From the NCBI GenBank assembly GCA_025928435.1, contig JAICJM010000163.1, positions 1-9,433 of the forward strand: DNA of 9,433 nt, in the 5' to 3' direction. Made by a program: the position numbers and the translations under genes. Shown piece after piece: positions 6,756 to 9,433 of this stretch. The notes beneath the pieces are model-generated. The model ran no database searches and was not told the origin of the DNA. It saw nothing but the letters and a program-made list of their open reading frames with translations. Source of the DNA: Thermoleophilia bacterium (lineage in GTDB: Bacteria; Actinomycetota; Thermoleophilia; Gaiellales; JAICJC01). The first letter of the stretch is position 1, and every line of letters starts with the position of its first letter.

Positions 6756-7645
6756 CCACCGAAGAGGCACTCATCAAGCTGGCCGAGTCGACCGGCGCCG
6801 CGATCGAGCAGGTGCTCGAGATCGTGAGCTCGGCGACCATCGAGCGCAGCCCGGTGTCGATCGTCCCCTCGGGGCAGTCGCCGCTGTCGTCGATCCCCGT
6901 GCCCGCGGTCGCCGCCGACGTCTCGTACACGACCGGCGCCACGGGCGGCAACATCTTCATCATGACCCGCCTGGGCGTCCGCCGGCTGGCGGCGGCCATG
7001 ATGGGCATGGACGCGATGGAGATCGCCGACTCCGAGGAGCTCTCGGAGCTCGACCTGTCCGCGGCCGGCGAGGCGATGAACCAGATGATGGCCGCCGCCG
7101 CCGGGGCCACCTCGGCCGTGCTGGGCGAGGAGATCGACATCTCCACGCCGGAGACGCGCTTCTTCACGACGCCGGGCGAGGCCGCCGACGCCTACGAGCT
7201 GACGCCGCACGCGACCACGGTCGGCTTCACGCTGCTGGGCGAGCCGTGCCGGCTCGTGCAGCTGGTGCCGAACGCCTTCGTCGTCCGCATGAAGGAGGCG
7301 TTCGACGAGCTGGACGCCCAGGCCGCCGCAGACGGCCGCGCCCGGCCCGGCGACGGCGAGCGGATCTCCTCCGACTCCGTGCGGGCCGTGCCCGTGCGGG
7401 TGTGGGCCGAGCTCGGCCGCACCCGGATGCCGATCGGCCGCGCCGTCGGGCTCGCCACCGGCGCCGTCGTCGAGCTCGACCGCGCGCCGGACGACCCCGT
7501 CGACCTGTTCGTGAACGGTCGGCTGTTCGGCACCGGACGCCTGCTGCTCGTCGACGACGAGTGGGCCGTTCGCATCGAATCCGTGCTCCCCGTGTCGGGA
7601 GCCAATCACACATTTGACGAAACACCTGAAGGAGGAACCAACTGA
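6752..7645 (+). CDS. fliY: FliY-type switch protein (CheC-like plus FliN domains)
   Basis: The protein has 297 residues in two parts. Residues 1 to about 195 are a CheC-like phosphatase domain; about 207-285 are a FliN/SpoA domain (SVRAVPVRVWAELG, then VDLFVNGRLFGTG and a VRI segment). It replaces FliN in the C ring and may dephosphorylate CheY-P at the motor. The second CheC motif is intact: S103, E107, N110, P133, the same numbers as in the neighbouring CheC. At the first site P39 remains, but D9, E13 and N16 of CheC correspond to K9, S13 and A16, so that site looks dead. Bacillus FliY starts with a CheY-binding peptide; this one does not. GGGGGAG at 6740-6746 precedes the ATG. The last 14 codons switch to A/T-ending codons and contain the cheY ribosome site. 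It could equally be named a FliN with a CheC-like extension. Confidence 0.93.
   Translation: MTTEEALIKLAESTGAAIEQVLEIVSSATIERSPVSIVPSGQSPLSSIPVPAVAADVSYTTGATGGNIFIMTRLGVRRLAAAMMGMDAMEIADSEELSELDLSAAGEAMNQMMAAAAGATSAVLGEEIDISTPETRFFTTPGEAADAYELTPHATTVGFTLLGEPCRLVQLVPNAFVVRMKEAFDELDAQAAADGRARPGDGERISSDSVRAVPVRVWAELGRTRMPIGRAVGLATGAVVELDRAPDDPVDLFVNGRLFGTGRLLLVDDEWAVRIESVLPVSGANHTFDETPEGGTN
7629..7636 (+). promoter_or_regulatory. Strong Shine-Dalgarno site for cheY inside fliY
   Basis: AAGGAGGA is the strongest ribosome binding site in the window. It ends 8 bases before the cheY ATG at 7645 and lies in the last codons of fliY. The surrounding 40 bases are A/T-rich by local standards, so the site should be little occluded. 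It suggests that CheY is made in excess over the switch proteins, as its role as a diffusible messenger requires. Confidence 0.85.
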
Positions 7646-8004
7646 TGGCACGCGTGCTGATCGTGGACGACGCCGCGTTCATGAGGAAGATGCTCAGCGA
7701 CGTCCTGGCCAAGGCCGGGCACGAGGTCGTGGGTGAGGGCGCGAACGGCCAGGAGGCCGTCGCCCAGTACCAGTCGCTGCGCCCGGACATCATGACGCTC
7801 GACATCACCATGCCGGAGAAGGACGGGCTCACCGCGCTGCGGGAGATCCTGACCATGGAGCCGGCAGCGAAGGTGGTCATGTGCTCCGCACTGGGCCAGG
7901 AGTCGAAGGTGCTGGAGGCCATCAAGGCCGGCGCCAAGGACTTCGTGGTCAAGCCGTTCCAGCCCGACCGCGTTCTCGACGCCATCGGCAAGGCGCTCGG
8001 CTAG
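7645..8004 (+). CDS. cheY: CheY, chemotaxis response regulator
   Basis: This is a 119-residue stand-alone receiver domain. The active site is complete: D8/D9, phospho-acceptor D53 in TLDITMP, S81 in VMCSALGQ and K103 in FVVKPF. The segment IKAGAKDFVVKPFQ is characteristic of CheY of the Bacillus/Thermotoga type. CheA phosphorylates it, it then binds FliM at the motor, and CheC or FliY would dephosphorylate it. The ATG shares its A with the fliY stop (TGATG). No output domain is attached, which with the position next to fliM/fliY makes CheY far more likely than another regulator. A 7-bp hairpin begins at the last base of the stop codon, so the transcript from cheD may end after this gene. Confidence 0.97.
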   Translation: MARVLIVDDAAFMRKMLSDVLAKAGHEVVGEGANGQEAVAQYQSLRPDIMTLDITMPEKDGLTALREILTMEPAAKVVMCSALGQESKVLEAIKAGAKDFVVKPFQPDRVLDAIGKALG

Positions 8005-8027
8005 CCGCCCACGGCCAGCCGGGCGGC
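8004..8027 (+). terminator. GC hairpin directly after cheY; possible terminator
   Basis: GCCGCCC (8004-8010) and GGGCGGC (8021-8027) form a perfect 7-bp stem with a 10-base loop, starting in the stop codon of cheY. There is no T run after it, so it is not a classical intrinsic terminator. In GC-rich actinobacteria stems without a T tract may still end or stabilise the 3' end. A promoter-like site follows at 8041, which supports a transcript boundary here. Confidence 0.4.
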
Positions 8028-8040
8028 CTCGACCGCCCCT

Positions 8041-8066
8041 CAATCCCGGGGGCCGGCCGCCGATTA
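8041..8066 (+). promoter_or_regulatory. Sigma-28-like promoter for fliJ operon
   Basis: GCCGATTA (8059-8066) differs from the sigma-28 -10 consensus GCCGATAA at one base. CAAT (8041-8044) lies exactly 14 bases upstream, the same spacing as in the better promoter before cheB (TAAT-N14-GCCGATAA). It sits in the only gap between cheY and fliJ, and the -10 ends 37 bases before the fliJ ATG. The -35 match is weak (two of four bases to TAAA), so this rests mostly on the -10, the spacing and the position. Confidence 0.4.
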
Positions 8067-8071
8067 CCCGT

Positions 8072-8095
8072 GGGGCGCCGGCCACGCCGGCCCCC
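8072..8095 (+). other. GC-rich hairpin in the fliJ leader
   Basis: GGGG (8072-8075) pairs with CCCC (8092-8095) and GCCGGC (8077-8082) with GCCGGC (8086-8091), with one bulged C and a 3-base loop. Bases 8086-8095 can instead pair with GGGGGCCGGC at 8048-8057 in a transcript reading through from cheY. If the promoter at 8041-8066 is real, the first hairpin would lie at the very 5' end of the fliJ mRNA. No Shine-Dalgarno sequence is seen between it and the ATG at 8104. Confidence 0.45.
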
Positions 8096-8103
8096 CCCAA
8101 GTC

Positions 8104-8559
8104 ATGCGAAAGACGTTCACCTTCAATCTCGAGCCCGTCCGCGCGCTCCGCGAGCAGGCGGAGCAGCAGGCCAAGGAGCAGCTCGCCCAAGAGCTGGCCC
8201 TCCAGGTCAGGCGTGAGTCTGCCCTGCGGGACGCATCCCGTCGGGCCGCCGCCGCGCGCCGGGCGCGCACGCCCTCGCACGGCTCGGGGGTGACCGGGCA
8301 CGAGCTCCAGGCCCGCGAGGCCTTCGTGGCCCGCACCGAGCGCGAGCAGGACGCCGCGCAACAGGAGCTGGCCGCCTCGGCGCAGCAGGTCGAGTTCAGC
8401 CGCGGCCGCCTCGTCGAGGCCGGGCGCGAGCGCGAGGTGCTCGAGCGGCTGAAGCGCCGGCGCGAGTCGGAGCACAACCGCGAGCTCGCCCGCCAGGAGG
8501 AGCAGTCGCTGGCCGAGATCGCCCTCACCACCCACCTTCGCAACCGGAGCGCCGCATGA
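8104..8559 (+). CDS. fliJ: FliJ, flagellar export coiled-coil protein
   Basis: The protein has 151 residues and is almost entirely charged helix rich in E, Q, R and A, with two long coiled-coil stretches (about 10-60 and 65-145). The start [24 protein letters not shown] matches the FliJ N-terminus (F-x-L-x-x-V-L-x-x-R), and [28 protein letters not shown] matches its C-terminal half; the length is usual for FliJ. FliJ is the central stalk of the flagellar type III export ATPase (with FliI/FliH) and helps recycle chaperones. Sequence conservation in this family is low, so the call also leans on context: a probable fliK lies two genes downstream. The ATG at 8104 has no Shine-Dalgarno sequence. 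The stop overlaps the next gene as ATGA. Confidence 0.85.
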   Translation: MRKTFTFNLEPVRALREQAEQQAKEQLAQELALQVRRESALRDASRRAAAARRARTPSHGSGVTGHELQAREAFVARTEREQDAAQQELAASAQQVEFSRGRLVEAGREREVLERLKRRRESEHNRELARQEEQSLAEIALTTHLRNRSAA

Positions 8560-9149
8560 GCCTCGACGCCGCCATCGGCCGCATCGACCAGGTGCTCTCG
8601 CTCCAGGCTGCGCTCGCGCCCGTCCAGACCGCGTCGTTCGGCTCCCCGCCGGCGTCGACGAGCTTCTCCCAGGTGCTCAGCTCGCAGGCGTCGACGGCCC
8701 CGGCCGGCTCCGGCGCGCCCGCCGCCGCGGCGCCCTACGCCTCCGACATCGCGGCCGCCGCCCGCAAGTACGACGTCGACCCCGCCCTGATCGAGGCCGT
8801 CATCCAGCAGGAGTCCGGCTTCAACCCGAACGCCCAGAGCGCGGCCGGCGCCGGCGGGCTGATGCAGCTGATGCCGGGCACGGCCCGCGGCCTCGGCGTG
8901 ACGAACGTGTACGACCCGGCCCAGTCGATCGACGCGGGCACGCACTACCTGCGCGACCAGCTCGATCACTTCGGCGGCAACGTGCGCCTCGCCCTGGCCG
9001 CCTACAACGCCGGCCCCGGCGCGGTCGAGTCCTACGGCGGCGTCCCGCCCTACCCGGAGACCCAGAGCTACGTCTCCGACGTCCTCGCGAACTACGCCCG
9101 GTACTCGGGCGGCTCCATCCCGACCACCCCGACAGGAAGCGCCACATGA
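8556..9149 (+). CDS. Flagellum-associated lytic transglycosylase (SLT family)
   Basis: This 197-residue protein cleaves peptidoglycan glycan strands. Residues about 60-180 are an SLT/goose-lysozyme-like domain: catalytic E86 in [19 protein letters not shown] (101-110) and AYNAGPGAV (149-157). Residues 1-59 are a Ser/Ala/Pro-rich leader beginning [17 protein letters not shown], with no hydrophobic signal peptide or membrane segment. Lying between fliJ and a probable fliK, it plausibly opens the cell wall for the flagellar rod, the job FlgJ does in proteobacteria, and may leave the cell through the flagellar export gate; that route is inference. It is not FlgJ itself, whose muramidase domain is a different family and lies behind a rod-capping domain. 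GGAG at 8546-8549 precedes the ATG; both ends overlap neighbours as ATGA. Confidence 0.88.
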   Translation: MSLDAAIGRIDQVLSLQAALAPVQTASFGSPPASTSFSQVLSSQASTAPAGSGAPAAAAPYASDIAAAARKYDVDPALIEAVIQQESGFNPNAQSAAGAGGLMQLMPGTARGLGVTNVYDPAQSIDAGTHYLRDQLDHFGGNVRLALAAYNAGPGAVESYGGVPPYPETQSYVSDVLANYARYSGGSIPTTPTGSAT

Positions 9150-9433
9150 ACGACCCCGTCAACGCCGTCGCGGCCCCGGCCGCACCGGCGCCGGCGTCGC
9201 CCAAACGCGGCGACGACCCGCCGACCGACGCCTTCGAGACGGCGCTCGGATCGGCAGCGGCGACAGAATCGCCGCCCGGCACCACCGCCACCAAGGCCTG
9301 GACCGCTGATGCGGGGGGCTCGAAGGCCGAAGGCGACTCCTCCGGCCTCACCGACACCGACAAGGACACCGGCTCCGGCACGCCCGCCGCGGCCGACTCT
9401 CACCTGCCGGCCGCCGCCGTGCTGTCGCAGCTC
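9146..9433 (+). CDS. fliK: Probable flagellar hook-length control protein FliK, N-terminal part
   Basis: An open frame of 96 codons runs from ATG 9146 to the end of the window without a stop. The start overlaps the preceding gene as ATGA, and AGGAAG (9134-9139) lies 6 bases upstream. The visible part is low-complexity Ala/Pro/Asp/Ser/Thr, with a short ordered-looking piece [11 protein letters not shown] (about 28-38) that resembles the N-terminal F-x-x-x-L pattern of FliK and other flagellar export substrates. FliK measures hook length and switches export from hook to filament; its N-terminal half is typically disordered and poorly conserved. The conserved C-terminal domain is outside the window, so the name rests on position after fliJ and on composition. 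Confidence 0.6.
   Translation, partial: MNDPVNAVAAPAAPAPASPKRGDDPPTDAFETALGSAAATESPPGTTATKAWTADAGGSKAEGDSSGLTDTDKDTGSGTPAAADSHLPAAAVLSQL

Noticed and set aside
7614..7642. TTGACG near the end of fliY as a -35 box of a cheY promoter
   Set aside because: At 17 bases downstream there is ACCAAC, not a -10 box. The A/T richness is better explained by the ribosome binding site.
1..9433. Mobile elements, CRISPR arrays, tRNA or rRNA genes and defence genes
   Set aside because: None was seen. Apart from the compound palindrome after cheW, the window reads as a continuous chemotaxis and flagellar cluster with uniform codon use.

Overview
This window is a chemotaxis and flagellar-switch gene cluster. 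All recognisable genes lie on the + strand. The DNA is very GC-rich and nearly every codon ends in G or C. The set of CheC, CheD and a two-domain FliY (CheC-like plus FliN) with a CheY of the Bacillus/Thermotoga type is typical of Gram-positive and deep-branching motile bacteria. Combined with the high GC, it suggests a motile actinobacterium, perhaps of the Thermoleophilia type. That placement is inference; no rRNA or other marker is present.

Layout: (1) 1-454 holds the last codons of a possible upstream gene and cheW. (2) 455-606 is a gap with a compound GGGGACAGTCCCC palindrome and a strong match to a sigma-28 (FliA/SigD) flagellar promoter. (3) 607-5068 holds cheB, cheR, cheA and cheC; the first two junctions overlap as TGATG, and cheC follows cheA by 9 bases. 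(4) 5069-5265 is a 197-base gap with inverted repeats and no convincing gene. (5) 5266-8004 holds cheD, fliM, fliY and cheY, all overlapping by ATGA or TGATG. (6) 8005-8103 is a short gap with two GC-rich hairpins and a second, weaker sigma-28-like promoter. (7) 8104-9433 holds fliJ, a flagellum-associated lytic transglycosylase and the start of a probable fliK, which runs off the window.

How the parts fit: CheA, coupled to receptors by CheW (no receptor gene is in the window), phosphorylates CheY and CheB. CheR and CheB add and remove receptor methyl groups, and CheD deamidates receptors and partners CheC. CheC and FliY are CheY-P phosphatase-family proteins, and FliM and FliY form the switch on which CheY-P acts. 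FliJ, the transglycosylase and FliK serve flagellar export and rod/hook assembly.

I see no mobile element, CRISPR, tRNA or rRNA, and no clearly new system. The points most worth a second look are: the missing threonine in the CheD active site; a FliY that keeps one CheC-type catalytic motif at exactly the CheC positions while the other is erased; two sigma-28-like promoters with the same spacing; a switch to A/T-ending codons at the end of fliY that opens the cheY ribosome site; and the unexplained leader before cheD.
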